Source of the DNA: Sphingomonas aurantiaca
GTDB taxonomy: Bacteria; Pseudomonadota; Alphaproteobacteria; Sphingomonadales; Sphingomonadaceae
Direction of reading: 5' to 3'
Assembly (NCBI RefSeq): GCF_003050705.1
Contig: NZ_QAOG01000004.1
Location: 372,001 to 436,000, forward strand
DNA length: 64,000 bases
Below are positions 8,440 through 17,800 of this stretch, piece after piece; within the stretch, counting starts at the first letter, position 1; the number at the start of each line of letters is the position of its first letter. The notes below the pieces were generated by a model. That model searched no databases. It was not told the DNA's origin and was given only the letters and a program-made list of their open reading frames with translations. The translations under genes and the position numbers were made by a program.

Positions 8440-10230
8440 TCAGTGGTTGTCGCGCGGGAGGCCCATCGTCTGGGCGATCCGCTGATACTTCTCGGCACCT
8501 TCGAGAATGGCGCCGGTTTCCATCTGGCCGACGGTGGCGCGCTGGATTTCCTGCCACGGCGTCTGCGACCGCGGATAGGCATAGCCACCCGCCTCGGTCA
8601 GCGCGCGGCGGCGTTCGGCGAGCTCTTCGTCGGCGATCAAGACGTTGGCGGTGCCCTTGCCGAGATCGATGCGGACGCGGTCGCCGGTGCGGATGAGCGC
8701 GAGGCCGCCCATCGCCGCGGCTTCGGGCGAGGCGTTGAGGATCGAGGGCGAGCCGGAGGTGCCAGACTGGCGACCGTCGCCGATGCAGGGCAGGGCGTGG
8801 ACGCCTTCGCGGATCAGATACGCCGGCGGCCGCATGTTCACGACTTCCGCGGCGCCCGGATAACCGATCGGGCCGGCGCCGCGCATGAACAGCAACGTAT
8901 CGGTGGTGATGCCGAGCGACGGATCGTCGATCCGGTGGTGGTAATCCTCCGGCCCGTCGAACACGACCGCGGGACCCTCGAACGCCTCGGGATCGTCCGG
9001 GTTGGACAGGTAGCGTGCGCGAAATTCGGGCGAGATCACGCTGGTCTTCATGATCGCGCTGTCGAACAGATTGCCGCGCAGGACGATGAAGCCGGCATCT
9101 TCCAGCAACGGCGTCGCGAACGGGCGGATGACGCGTTCATCCTCGATCGTCGCGGTCCGGCAATTGTCGCCGATCGACTTGCCGTTCGCGGTCATCGCGT
9201 CCTCGTGGATCAGCCCCTGCTTCATCAGCTCGGACACGACCGCGGGGACGCCGCCCGCATGATAATAATCCTCGCCGAGATATTCGCCGGCGGGCTGGAG
9301 GTTGACCATCAGCGGCACCTTGTGGCCGTGCGTCTGCCAGTCGTCGATCGGCAGGTCGACGCCAATGTGGCGCGCGATCGCGGCGAGATGGATCGGCGCG
9401 TTGGTCGAGCCGCCGATCGCCGAATTGACGACGATCGCGTTGTGGAACGCGTCCTTGGTCATGATGTCGGAGGGCTTGAGGTCCTCGGCGACCATGGCGA
9501 CGATGCGCTTGCCGGTCTTGTACGCGACCTCCTGGCGGTCGCGGTACGGCGCGGGGATCGCGGCCGAGCCGGGCAGCTGCATGCCGAGCGCCTCGGCCAG
9601 GCTGTTCATCGTCGTGGCGGTGCCCATCGTGTTGCAATAGCCGGTCGACGGCGCCGACGAGGCGACGAGCTTGATAAAGCCCTCATCATCGATCGCGCCG
9701 GTCGCGAGCAGCTCGCGCGCCTTCCACACGATCGTGCCCGAGCCGGTCCGCTCGCCCTTGTGCCAGCCGTTGAGCATCGGCCCCACCGACAGCGCGATCG
9801 CCGGGATATTGACGGTCGCCGCCGCCATCAAACACGCAGGTGTGGTCTTGTCGCAGCCGATCGTCAGCACGACGCCGTCGAGCGGATAGCCGTAGAGCAC
9901 CTCGACCAGCGCCAGATAGGCGAGGTTGCGGTCGAGCCCGGCGGTCGGGCGCTTGCCGGTTTCCTGGATCGGGTGGACCGGGAATTCGAGCGCGATGCCG
10001 CCCGCCTCGCGGATGCCCTCGCGCAGACGCTCGGCGAGCACGAGGTGGTGGCGGTTGCAGGGGCTCAGGTCGCTGCCGGTCTGCGCGATGCCGATGATCG
10101 GCTTGCCCGAGCGCAGTTCCTCGAGGCTAAGCCCGAAGTTCAGATACCGCTCCAGATAGAGCGCCGTCATGTCGATATTCTCGGGGTTGTCGAACCACGC
10201 ACGGCTGCGGAGTTTAGGCATGTCGGTCAT
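8440..10230 (-). CDS. xylD: D-xylonate (pentonate) dehydratase, IlvD/Edd family
   Basis: Iron-sulfur, Mg-dependent dehydratase converting D-xylonate to 2-keto-3-deoxy-xylonate in the cytoplasm. The 596-residue protein has the three cysteines expected to bind the cluster: Cys58 (SPCNRHH), Cys126 (TIGCDKTTP) and Cys199 (GYCNTMG), at almost the same spacing as Caulobacter XylD. Other family blocks are [33 protein letters not shown] and [16 protein letters not shown]. It lies 27 bases after the epimerase stop and upstream of the GH43 pair, so xylonate dehydration is co-expressed with glycan breakdown. L-arabinonate or other pentonates could also be substrates. Confidence 0.93.
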   Translation of the reverse strand: MTDMPKLRSRAWFDNPENIDMTALYLERYLNFGLSLEELRSGKPIIGIAQTGSDLSPCNRHHLVLAERLREGIREAGGIALEFPVHPIQETGKRPTAGLDRNLAYLALVEVLYGYPLDGVVLTIGCDKTTPACLMAAATVNIPAIALSVGPMLNGWHKGERTGSGTIVWKARELLATGAIDDEGFIKLVASSAPSTGYCNTMGTATTMNSLAEALGMQLPGSAAIPAPYRDRQEVAYKTGKRIVAMVAEDLKPSDIMTKDAFHNAIVVNSAIGGSTNAPIHLAAIARHIGVDLPIDDWQTHGHKVPLMVNLQPAGEYLGEDYYHAGGVPAVVSELMKQGLIHEDAMTANGKSIGDNCRTATIEDERVIRPFATPLLEDAGFIVLRGNLFDSAIMKTSVISPEFRARYLSNPDDPEAFEGPAVVFDGPEDYHHRIDDPSLGITTDTLLFMRGAGPIGYPGAAEVVNMRPPAYLIREGVHALPCIGDGRQSGTSGSPSILNASPEAAAMGGLALIRTGDRVRIDLGKGTANVLIADEELAERRRALTEAGGYAYPRSQTPWQEIQRATVGQMETGAILEGAEKYQRIAQTMGLPRDNH

Positions 10231-10257
10231 CGAAAGGGGCTTTCTGGGGATCGAATA

Positions 10258-11403
10258 TCAGCGGGCGACGGAGAGGCGATAGATCATGGCGTGGTGATAG
10301 GGCTTGCCCGGATCGACGCGTGCCGACACGAAGCTCGGCTTGTTCGGCGCGTCGGGAAATTTCTGCGGTTCCAGCGCGATGCCGTCCCCCATCCGGTACA
10401 GATGGCCCTGCTTGCCGACAAACGTTCCGTCGAGGAAATTGCCGGTATAGAATTGCACGCCCGGCTCGGTCGACAGCACCTCGAGCACGCGACCCGACAG
10501 CGGATCCTCCAGCCGCGCGGCCAGTTCCGGCTTCGCGGTCAGGCCCTTGTCGAGCGCGAAATTATGGTCGTAGCCATGGCCATAGCGGATCTGCTGGTCG
10601 CGGCCGTCGCGGATCCCCTCGCCGACGATGCGGCCACCACGGAAATCGAAGACGGTGCCGGCGACGGGTTGCAGCGCGCCGGTCGGGATCAGCGTCTCGC
10701 CGACCGGGGTGATCGCCTTGGCGGGGATCGTCAGCCGGTGGCCATAGGTGCCCGCCGCCGATCCTTCGCCACCCAGATCGAAGATCGCGTGGTTGGTCAT
10801 GTTGACGATCGTCGGCTTGTCGGTCTTCGCGTCATAGCTGATGCCGAGATTGCCGGCGTCGTCGAGCGTGTACGTCACCGTGACGTCAAGCGTGCCGGGA
10901 TAGCCCGAATCGCCGTCGGGGCTGCGATAGCCGAGCACCAGCGTCGCGGTCGGGCCGCTCTTGGCCGAGACGATCGTCCAGGCGACCTTGTCGAAACCGT
11001 TGCCGCCGCCGTGCAGCGAATTGGTCTTGTCGTTGAGCGGCAGCTGATAGGTCTTGCCGTCGAGCGTGAAGCGGCCGCCCGCGATCCGGTTGGCGTAGCG
11101 GCCGACCGTCACGCCGAAGAAGTTGGGATGATCGACATAGGAGGCGAGGTCGTCATAGCCGAGCACGACGTCGGCGATCTTGCCGTTGCGGTCGGGGCCC
11201 ATCAGCGATTGCAGCGTCGCGCCGTAGGACAGGATCCGTGCGGACACGCCGTGCGCGTTGCTCAGCGTCACCGCCTCGATCGCGGTGCCGTCCTTCAGGG
11301 TGCCGGCGGGGGTACGCTTTACGTCTGCCGCGTCGGCCGCCTGCGTCGAAAGCGCTGCGAGCATGGTTGCCACGATGATCCCCGTCTTCCCGATTGCACG
11401 CAT
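10258..11403 (-). CDS. galM: Periplasmic aldose 1-epimerase (mutarotase)
   Basis: Interconverts alpha and beta anomers of free sugars, feeding the anomer-specific importer and dehydrogenase. 381 residues; residues 1-26 form a signal peptide (ends STQAADAA), so it acts in the periplasm where GH43 products appear. Family residues are visible: GRYANRIAGG, NSLHGG, the His in TNHAIFDLGG, PGVQFYTGNF, and the catalytic Glu in GIALEPQKFPDAPN. The ATG has GGAGGAG 8-14 bases upstream. It is the first gene of the minus-strand pentose unit and diverges from the symporter gene across 136 bases. Confidence 0.92.
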   Translation of the reverse strand: MRAIGKTGIIVATMLAALSTQAADAADVKRTPAGTLKDGTAIEAVTLSNAHGVSARILSYGATLQSLMGPDRNGKIADVVLGYDDLASYVDHPNFFGVTVGRYANRIAGGRFTLDGKTYQLPLNDKTNSLHGGGNGFDKVAWTIVSAKSGPTATLVLGYRSPDGDSGYPGTLDVTVTYTLDDAGNLGISYDAKTDKPTIVNMTNHAIFDLGGEGSAAGTYGHRLTIPAKAITPVGETLIPTGALQPVAGTVFDFRGGRIVGEGIRDGRDQQIRYGHGYDHNFALDKGLTAKPELAARLEDPLSGRVLEVLSTEPGVQFYTGNFLDGTFVGKQGHLYRMGDGIALEPQKFPDAPNKPSFVSARVDPGKPYHHAMIYRLSVAR

Positions 11404-11452
11404 GCCGGTTCTCCTCCCCTGTTCGCGACGCCGTTGACGCGCCTTGCTCGGC

Positions 11453-11471
11453 TATATAGTCAGACAATATA
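11453..11471. promoter_or_regulatory. 19-bp palindrome in the galM/symporter divergent promoter (GntR-like operator candidate)
   Basis: TATATAGTCAGACAATATA is centred on A11462 and symmetric except for one base pair (A11458 with A11466). The GTC-N-GAC core flanked by A/T is the form bound by FadR/UxuR-type GntR regulators. It lies about 50 bases upstream of galM and 70 bases upstream of the symporter gene, so a single dimer could control both directions. No gntR gene is visible in the window. Confidence 0.5.
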
Positions 11472-11539
11472 TTTCTGGGCAAGCCATGCGGGAAAAGACT
11501 GTTTTTCAGTCGCCGACACGGCACGGAGGATGAACGATT

Positions 11540-12868
11540 ATGGCGATGCCGATACAGACGCACACGCATACACCCGCGCGCGCCGCGCCTGCCGGGGCGG
11601 AGGGTAGCGGGGGCTACCGCTCCGCGTTGACGCTGCTGGCCAGCCTGTTCTTCATGTGGGGCTTCATCACGGTCATCAACAACACGCTGTTGCCGCACCT
11701 GCGCAGCGTGTTCGACCTCAGCTATACACAGACAACGCTGATCGAGAGCGTCTGGTTCATCGCCTATTTCTTCGCCTCGATCCCCTCGGCCAAGCTGATC
11801 GAACGGGTCGGATATCAACGTGCGATGGTGTTCGGGCTCGGCCTGATGGCGGTCGGCGCGCTGATGATGGTGCCTGCGGCGCGGCTGCCGAGCTACGGGG
11901 TGACACTCGTCGCGCTGTTCGTGATCGCCAGCGGAATCACCTTGTTGCAGGTCGCGGCCAACCCGTATGTCGCGGTCGTCGGCCCACCCGAGACCGCGTC
12001 GGCGCGGCTCAACCTGGTGCAGGCGTTCAACTCGGCGGGGGCGACGCTCGCGCCGTTGTTCGGCGGCTATCTGATCCTCGGGCGTTCGACCTCGGGCACG
12101 GCGGTCGCCGGGTCCACCGCGGTGCTGACCCCGGCCGAGCGGCTTGCCGATGCCCAGTCGGTGGTGCTCCCCTACCTGATCGTCGCGGCCGTGCTGGTGG
12201 TTCTCGCGGTCGTGATCGCGCGCTTCCCGCTGCCGGCGATGGGCGCCGCGACGCAGCGGTCTGCGAAGGCGGATCGCAAGGGCCTGTCGCTCTGGTCGCA
12301 CCGCAACCTCGTGCTCGGTATCCCGGCGATCTTCATCTACCTGATCGCCGAAATCGGCGTCGCCAACCTGTTCATCAATTTCGTCAGCCAGCCGCAGATC
12401 GGCAACCTGACGCACGAACAGGCCTCGCATTATTTGTTCATCCTGTGGGGCGGGATGATGGTCGGCCGGCTGATCGGCAGCGTCGTGATGCGCACCATCC
12501 CCGCCGAGCGCGTGCTGGCGTTGGCGAGCATCGGCGCGTTCCTCGTCATGCTGATCGCGACCTTCACCACCGGCCATGTCGCGATGTGGGCGCTGATCTC
12601 GGTCGGACTGTTCCACTCGATCATGTTCCCGACGATCTTCACGCTCGGCATCCGTGGCCTGGGGCCGCTGACCGAGGAGGGATCGGGGCTGCTGATCATG
12701 GCGATCGCGGGCGGTGCGCTGGTGATCGTCCAGGGCTGGCTCGCCGACACCTACGGGCTGCAGATTTCCTTCCTGCTGACCGCGGCGTGCGAACTCTACA
12801 TCCTGTTCTACGCGCTCTGGGGATCGCGCGTGACGGATGCGCTACCGGATCCGGTCGCCGTCCATTGA
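11540..12868 (+). CDS. FucP/GluP-type sugar:proton symporter (MFS, FHS family)
   Basis: Inner-membrane MFS carrier, 442 residues with about 12 hydrophobic helices. The N-terminal helix block LFFMWGFITVINNTLLPHL and the later LQVAANPYVAVVG and LNLVQAFNSAGATLAP segments are hallmarks of the fucose/glucose/galactose:H+ symporter group. A GGAGG sits at 11525-11529, about 10 bases before the ATG. It is divergent from galM and the xyl genes, so it probably imports a pentose such as xylose or arabinose released by the GH43 enzymes. The substrate is inferred from context. Confidence 0.88.
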   Translation: MAMPIQTHTHTPARAAPAGAEGSGGYRSALTLLASLFFMWGFITVINNTLLPHLRSVFDLSYTQTTLIESVWFIAYFFASIPSAKLIERVGYQRAMVFGLGLMAVGALMMVPAARLPSYGVTLVALFVIASGITLLQVAANPYVAVVGPPETASARLNLVQAFNSAGATLAPLFGGYLILGRSTSGTAVAGSTAVLTPAERLADAQSVVLPYLIVAAVLVVLAVVIARFPLPAMGAATQRSAKADRKGLSLWSHRNLVLGIPAIFIYLIAEIGVANLFINFVSQPQIGNLTHEQASHYLFILWGGMMVGRLIGSVVMRTIPAERVLALASIGAFLVMLIATFTTGHVAMWALISVGLFHSIMFPTIFTLGIRGLGPLTEEGSGLLIMAIAGGALVIVQGWLADTYGLQISFLLTAACELYILFYALWGSRVTDALPDPVAVH

Positions 12869-12968
12869 GGGGAGCGGGCACGACGATCGCTGCCAAGGCG
12901 GTCGTCGCTGCTCGGAGTAATTCGACGAGGCGAGTTAGCCGATGATCAGGACGTGGTGAACGCGTCGA

Positions 12969-13121
12969 TCAAGTCGAAGTGGCGTTAGTTTTTTCCGCCA
13001 GAACAAGAACATCGGCCAGATATGCGCCGATCAGCGTTTCACCCTGCGTGTCTGCGAGCTGGAGCGCCCGCGCTATTGCGGCATGCAGCGACATCGCGTC
13101 GGGATCGTCGGGATTATCCAT
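12969..13121 (-). CDS. Small hypothetical protein, 50 residues
   Basis: Not recognised. The 50-residue frame begins MDNPDDPDAMSLHAAI and ends VLVLAEKTNATST; it reads like one amphipathic helix pair (AAIARALQLADTQGETLIGAYLADVL) with an acidic N-terminus. The longer upstream part of the same open frame (to 13661) runs antisense through the regulator gene and is not protein-like. The 5' end faces the winged-helix gene at 13189, so the two look like a divergent pair. The ribosome-binding site is weak. Confidence 0.5.
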   Translation of the reverse strand: MDNPDDPDAMSLHAAIARALQLADTQGETLIGAYLADVLVLAEKTNATST

Positions 13122-13188
13122 CCGCTCATCGAAGGCATTTTGGTGTTCGATGACAATGGCATAAATTAAAAATCGACGGACATATGTT

Positions 13189-13581
13189 GTGGAAGCCGTC
13201 TCCGAGCCGGGCATGTACTTGCGTATGTTTGGTGATCGCGACCGCAGCAAAGCCGCCCAAGCCATTCTGGTAGCAAGGGCATTCCGGAAAAGACTTTTTC
13301 CCAACGAGATCTTCGATGAACATGCCTGGGGTATGCTTCTGGTTCTCTTCATCGCATTTGCCGATGGCGAGGTGATATCGGAAATCGCGCTGCTGGAACG
13401 GGTGGGCCTTAGCGTAACCGCAGGACGCCGCTGGATCGCGCATCTCGTCGGCGAGGACCATATCGAACTGCGCGAAGACGGCGGCGGGGTGACGCTGTCC
13501 GAAACCGCACTCACCAAGTTGCGCATCTTCCTCGACGAGGCCTGCGATGTCTCAAACTGGCTCGTAAGCGTCCGGCATTGA
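13189..13581 (+). CDS. Putative small winged-helix DNA-binding protein
   Basis: About 130 residues. From residue 45 the pattern EHAWGMLLVLFIAFADGEVISEIALLERVGLSVTAGRRWIAHLVGEDHIELREDGGGVTLSETALTKL-type helix-helix-wing layout suggests a MarR/PadR-like winged helix: the helix-turn-helix at about 60-85 and a wing near HIELREDGG. The start is uncertain: GTG at 13189 or ATG at 13213 (MYLRMFGDRDRS); a stop at 13162 rules out anything longer. It diverges from the small gene at 12969-13121. Targets are unknown. Confidence 0.65.
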   Translation: MEAVSEPGMYLRMFGDRDRSKAAQAILVARAFRKRLFPNEIFDEHAWGMLLVLFIAFADGEVISEIALLERVGLSVTAGRRWIAHLVGEDHIELREDGGGVTLSETALTKLRIFLDEACDVSNWLVSVRH

Positions 13582-13610
13582 TGCTGGCTTTTCGAGTGCA
13601 GGCACAAAAA

Positions 13611-13630
13611 TGGGCGACCGCAGCCGCCCA
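13611..13630 (-). terminator. Possible rho-independent terminator read on the minus strand
   Basis: TGGGCG and CGCCCA pair around an 8-base loop; in the minus direction the stem is followed by TTTTTGTG (complement of 13603-13610). In the plus direction there is no T run, so it does not terminate the winged-helix gene above it. No minus-strand gene is recognised immediately upstream, so the transcript it would end is unknown. Confidence 0.4.
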
Positions 13631-13885
13631 AGGGAATGGTGTCGAAGGGGGCCAACGACACGCACTTATTGGGTTAGTCTAGCTGTCCAATTATTGCAAG
13701 CCGGGCATGACCTCCAAGCGACGGACCAGGGAGCTTGCGGGTCACACGGGTGGCGGTCCGAGCCTCAACTGCCGGGGTCGGGCGGCTGAAATCAGCCATC
13801 TCGTGGCGGGTGTCGGATCTGCGATGGAGTGGGAATGCTGTTTTACATCGTGGTGACTGGCCCCATGCGCCCATTCTCCACCAAC

Positions 13886-13898
13886 GGGGGGGGGGGGG
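13886..13898. repeat. Homopolymeric tract of 13 G residues flanked by an inverted repeat
   Basis: Thirteen consecutive G residues, flanked by CCAAC on the left and GTTGG on the right, lie 56 bases before the lipoprotein ATG at 13954. Such a tract is prone to slipped-strand length change and could form a quadruplex on the G-rich strand. An assembly or sequencing artefact in tract length is possible. Confidence 0.85.
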
Positions 13899-13953
13899 CG
13901 TTGGCCTGAATTTGAGGCCTGACAAGCGTCAGTGCTCCCCGTAAAAGTGCGGG

Positions 13954-14421
13954 ATGCAACATTTTTCACGGCTTTCACTGCCATTCGTGTGCCTGATTGT
14001 TCTGGCGGGTTGCGACCCGGCACCTACGGCGAACACGAAATCGCCAGCGCAGAAGTCCATCGAGGCAGACATTGGCCAGGTCGAGGAGGACGTGCGTCTT
14101 GCCGCGGCGAACAAGCGAATCGACGAACTCGAACGCCAGGTCGCGGAATTGCAGTCGACTCCCGAAAAGCTTGACCTCCAGATGTTGTCGAAGCGTGTGG
14201 ACCTGCTCGAAGCGGTGACGCAGGGAAGTGCCGCTGGCCAGACGCGGGCAGACACGCCGGACCTGCCCGATGCGAAGCCCAACGCGAAACAGCCTTTGCA
14301 ATCCAGCAGTGCCACGCCGACCGTGCCGAGGCGCAGCGCCAACCCGCTGTTGCAAACACCGGACACGCAAACGCGACTGGCGACCCCCGAAGAGGCAAAG
14401 GCGTTCCTTCGCAAGCAATAA
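13954..14421 (+). CDS. Putative coiled-coil lipoprotein
   Basis: 155 residues. Residues 1-19 are a lipoprotein signal peptide and LAGC places the lipidated Cys at position 20. Residues about 40-80 (ADIGQVEEDVRLAAANKRID..., ELERQVAEL, LSKRVDLLEAV) have heptad spacing of a short coiled coil. The rest is Pro/Ser/Thr-rich and probably disordered. It resembles small sphingomonad lipoproteins of unknown function; no enzymatic motif is seen. The ATG is preceded by AGTGCGGG. The upstream G13 tract may influence expression. Confidence 0.7.
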   Translation: MQHFSRLSLPFVCLIVLAGCDPAPTANTKSPAQKSIEADIGQVEEDVRLAAANKRIDELERQVAELQSTPEKLDLQMLSKRVDLLEAVTQGSAAGQTRADTPDLPDAKPNAKQPLQSSSATPTVPRRSANPLLQTPDTQTRLATPEEAKAFLRKQ

Positions 14422-14449
14422 GCGCGCGAACGCGTTGTCGCGGAGCGGT

Positions 14450-14840
14450 GCGGAGAAATGGCGACAATCGGCAGCGCCGGTCCTTTGCCAACGAGGGTTT
14501 GATCAGTACGGGGCACGGCCCGTCGCGACAGGCCCGTTCGTCGAGTAGGCTCCGCCAGGACGTCGCGTCCATGGTGCCAGGCCGCGATGAACGGCGCTTC
14601 AGTCCCGACCTGACGGCGAAAGACGGCGATAAGGGCCAGCTGTCGGGGAGGGGGCACCCGACCAGAACGTCGGCGTCACCCAGTGCTTGCCGAGCAGATC
14701 GGCCGCGAACACCTTGACCGCGACCTTGTCGATGCTCTGCGAGATGCGCGGATCGCGGTCGACGAGTTTGCATCGCTGCACGCGTTCCGTGGACCGGCGC
14801 GGTTTCTCGGCGAACATCGGCGGCAGCATCCCGCGACGTT
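14450..14840 (-). pseudogene. Remnant of a TupA-like ATP-grasp gene (frameshifted, truncated)
   Basis: On the minus strand, 14599-14829 encodes KPRRSTERVQRCKLVDRDP, then SIDKVAVKVFAADLLGKHWV and TPTFWSG, which follows the N-terminal half of TupA-like ATP-grasp proteins (pattern NPRTFNEKI-KLxDRDPR-DKxxVRxYVxERxG-xxxxPTLW). Near 14660 the similarity moves to another frame (LPDSWPLSPSFAV, then TMDATSWRSLLDE), showing at least one indel. The ATP-binding C-terminal part is not found. It lies directly downstream of the RND pump gene. TupA-like genes occur in capsule or exopolysaccharide loci; this copy is dead. Confidence 0.55.
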
Positions 14841-14884
14841 GCGGGGCGTGTCGCGGCGGTGCTGCCGAGCGCGTCGGTCGGCGA

Positions 14885-17800
14885 TCAGTTCGCCGGACAA
14901 TCGGGTTCGGACGAAGTCTCCGACTTTTTGTCGCGAACGAGCCAGCGGTACAGGCTGGGCAGCAGCACCAACGTCAGCAGAGTCGAGGTGACGATGCCGC
15001 CGATGACGACGGTTGCGAGCGGGCGCTGGACCTCGGCGCCTGCGCCGCTCGCGATCGCCATTGGGACGAAGCCGATCGATGCGACGAGCGCGGTCGAGAG
15101 TACGGGGCGCAGGCGATCGCGCGCGCCTTCGCGGACCGCGTCGTCGACCGGACGCGGATCGCCGTCGCGACCGTCGCGCAACGCATTGATGTGATCGACC
15201 AGTACCAGCCCATTGAGCATCGCGATCCCCGACAGCGCGATAAAGCCGATCGCCGCGGTGATCGAGAAGGGCATGCCGCGCAGCCACAGCGCCAGCACGC
15301 CGCCGGTCACTGCGAACGGGATGCCGGTATAGACGATCGCCGCCTCCTTCACGCTGCCGAGCGCAGCGTAGACCAGCAGGAATATCAGGACGAGCGCGGC
15401 GGGGACGACGATCGACAGGCGCTTTTGTGCGGCCTCGAGCTGGTGGAACTGGCCGCCGAACTCGATCCGGTAGCCCGGTGGCAGCTTGACCTGACCTTCC
15501 ACCGCGGCGCGCGCCTTGGCGACATAGCCGGCGAGATCGCTGGTGTTGAGCGTCACCATCAGCGCGGCGCGGCGCTTGCCGCCGTCGTGCAGGATCGGCT
15601 CGACCTTCGGCGCCACGCGCAGCCGGGCGACGCGCGACAGCGGCACCATGCCATAGTCGCCGACGCGCAAGGGCAGCGCGAGGATCGCGGCGGGATCCGC
15701 GCGCAGGCTTTCGGGCATGCGGACGACGATCATGTGGCGCGCCTCCCCCTCGGGGATGAAGCCGACTTCGGCGCCCGCGATCGCCTCGGTGATCGCGCTG
15801 TTCACTTCGGCGGTGCCAAGGCCGAGGCGCAGCATCGCGGCGTGGTCGAGCTCGACGACGATGCTCTTGGGACGACCGGCGGTTTCGAACTCGACATGCT
15901 CGGTGCCGGGCTGCTTGTCGAGGATCGCCTTGGCCTGTTTCGCCGCGCGTTCGAGCACGTCGTAATCCTCGCCGAAGATCTTTACCGACACGTCGGCGCG
16001 AACGCCCTCGAGCATCTCGTTGAAGCGCATCTCGATCGGCTGCGCGAATTCGAAGCTCTGGCCCTTGTAGACCTGCCGTCCGATCTTCTCGATTCCGGTA
16101 ACCAGTTCCGCCTTGGTCTTGGGCTTGCCGTCGCCGGTCGGCCAGTCCTTCTCGGGCGTGTAGAAGATGTAGAGGTCGTTCTCGTTGGGCGGCATCGGAT
16201 CGGTGGCGACTTCGCTGGTGCCGATCCGCGAGAAGGTGTGGCTGACCTGCGGGAATTGCGCGCGGATGCGGCGTTCGGTCTCCTGCTCGATTCTGAGGCT
16301 GCGTTCGAGCGACATGCCGACCGGTCGATAGACCATCGCGGTGATCGCCCCCTCGTCGAGCTGTGGCGTGAACTGCGACCCGAGCGTCTTGAACACGCCG
16401 AACGTCACCGCCAGCATGACGAGCGCGCCGATGACGAGCAGCTTGGGATGCGCGAGCGCCCGTTCGAGCGTCGGCGCATAGCCGCGCTCGGCGAGCCCGA
16501 TCAGGCCCTTGTGGCGGCTGTCGTCCTTGTCGCTGGCGGGCGCGCGCAGCAGCCAGGCGGACAGCGCGGGGACGACGGTGAACGTCCAGACGAGGCCTGC
16601 GACAATCGCCAGCATCACGGCTTGCGCCATCGGCTGGAACAGCTTGCCCTCGACCCCGCCGAGGCTGAGCACGGGGACATAGACGAGCGCGATGATCGCA
16701 ATGCCGAACATCGTCGGGCGAGCGACCATCCGCGCGGCGTCCGCCACCGTGTCGCGGCGTTCGTCGGCGGTGAGGTCGTCACCCTTCGCGCGGCGGCGTT
16801 CGGCTAGCAGCCTCAGGCTGTTCTCGACCACCACGATCGCGCCGTCGACGATCAGCCCGAAGTCGAGCGCGCCCAGACTCATCAGGTTCCCCGACACACC
16901 GATCGCGTGCATCCCCGACACGGTGACGAAAAAGGCGAGCGGGATGACGAGCGTGACGATCAGCGCCGCGCGCCAGTTGCCCATCACCAGCAGCAGCACG
17001 AGCGCGACGAGCAGCGCGCCTTCGCCCAGATTATGCTCGACCGTCGAGATCGTCCGGTCGACCAGCTCGGCGCGGCTATATTGCGGGTGGATCACCATGC
17101 CGTTGGGCAACGCCGCCTGGATATCGGGGAGCGCGTCCGCCGCGCGCAGCGCGACTTCGCGGCTGTTCTGCCCGACCAGCATCATCACGGTGCCGAGCAC
17201 GGTCTCGCGCCCGTTCTGCGTCGCAGCCCCCTGGCGCGGCGCGGCGCCGATGACGACGTCGGCCAGATCGCGGACCTGGAGCGGCAGGATGCCGCCGGCG
17301 AACTTGACCGGGATCGCGCCGATATCGGTTGCGCTCGTCACGCGGCCGTTGGTCAGCACGGTAAAGCGTTCGGCGCCGCGCGCGATGATGCCGCCGCCCG
17401 CATTCGCGACGTTCTTGCCGACCGCCTGCGCGAGTTCGGCCGCGGTCACGCCGTGCATCGTCAGCCGCCGCGGATCGGGCTCGACGACGAACTGCTGTTC
17501 GAGACCGCCATTGGTGTTGACGTCGGCGACGCCGGTGACCGCACGCAGCATCGGGCGGACGGTATATTCCTGCGCCTCGTACAGCTCCATCAGCTGGCGT
17601 TGCGGATCCATGCCCGGCGGCGGCCGCTTCCATTCGAGCGTGTAGTAATAGATCTCGCCAAGACCCGTCGTGATCGGCGCGAGCTGCGGCGAGGCGCCCG
17701 GCGGCAACTGGTCGCGCACCGCGTTCAACCGCTCGGTCACGAGCTGGCGGGCGCGCATCTGGTCGGTGCCGTCCTTGTACAGCAACGTGACCTGGCTGAG

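Larger units (their letters stand above)
13582..13953. other. Gene-free stretch with several small hairpins
   Basis: No convincing coding sequence. It contains the stem at 13611-13630, a GGCTGA/TCAGCC inverted repeat in the 13780-13800 area, the G13 homopolymer at 13886-13898 and a GGCCT/AGGCC stem at 13903-13919. Composition and repeat density differ from the flanking genes. Short open frames exist on both strands but lack start sites and protein-like composition. Confidence 0.5.

Noticed and set aside
8374..11607. Very long plus-strand open frame (over 1000 residues)
   Set aside because: It is antisense to xylD and the epimerase, is Arg/Asp/His-rich and has no family character; it is a shadow caused by GC-biased third codon positions.
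13674..13925. Minus-strand frame of 83 residues in the G-tract region
   Set aside because: It translates the G13 tract as poly-Pro, has no ribosome-binding site and no family match; treated as non-coding.
14687..16807. Plus-strand open frame of about 700 residues
   Set aside because: Antisense to the RND pump gene and compositionally a shadow.
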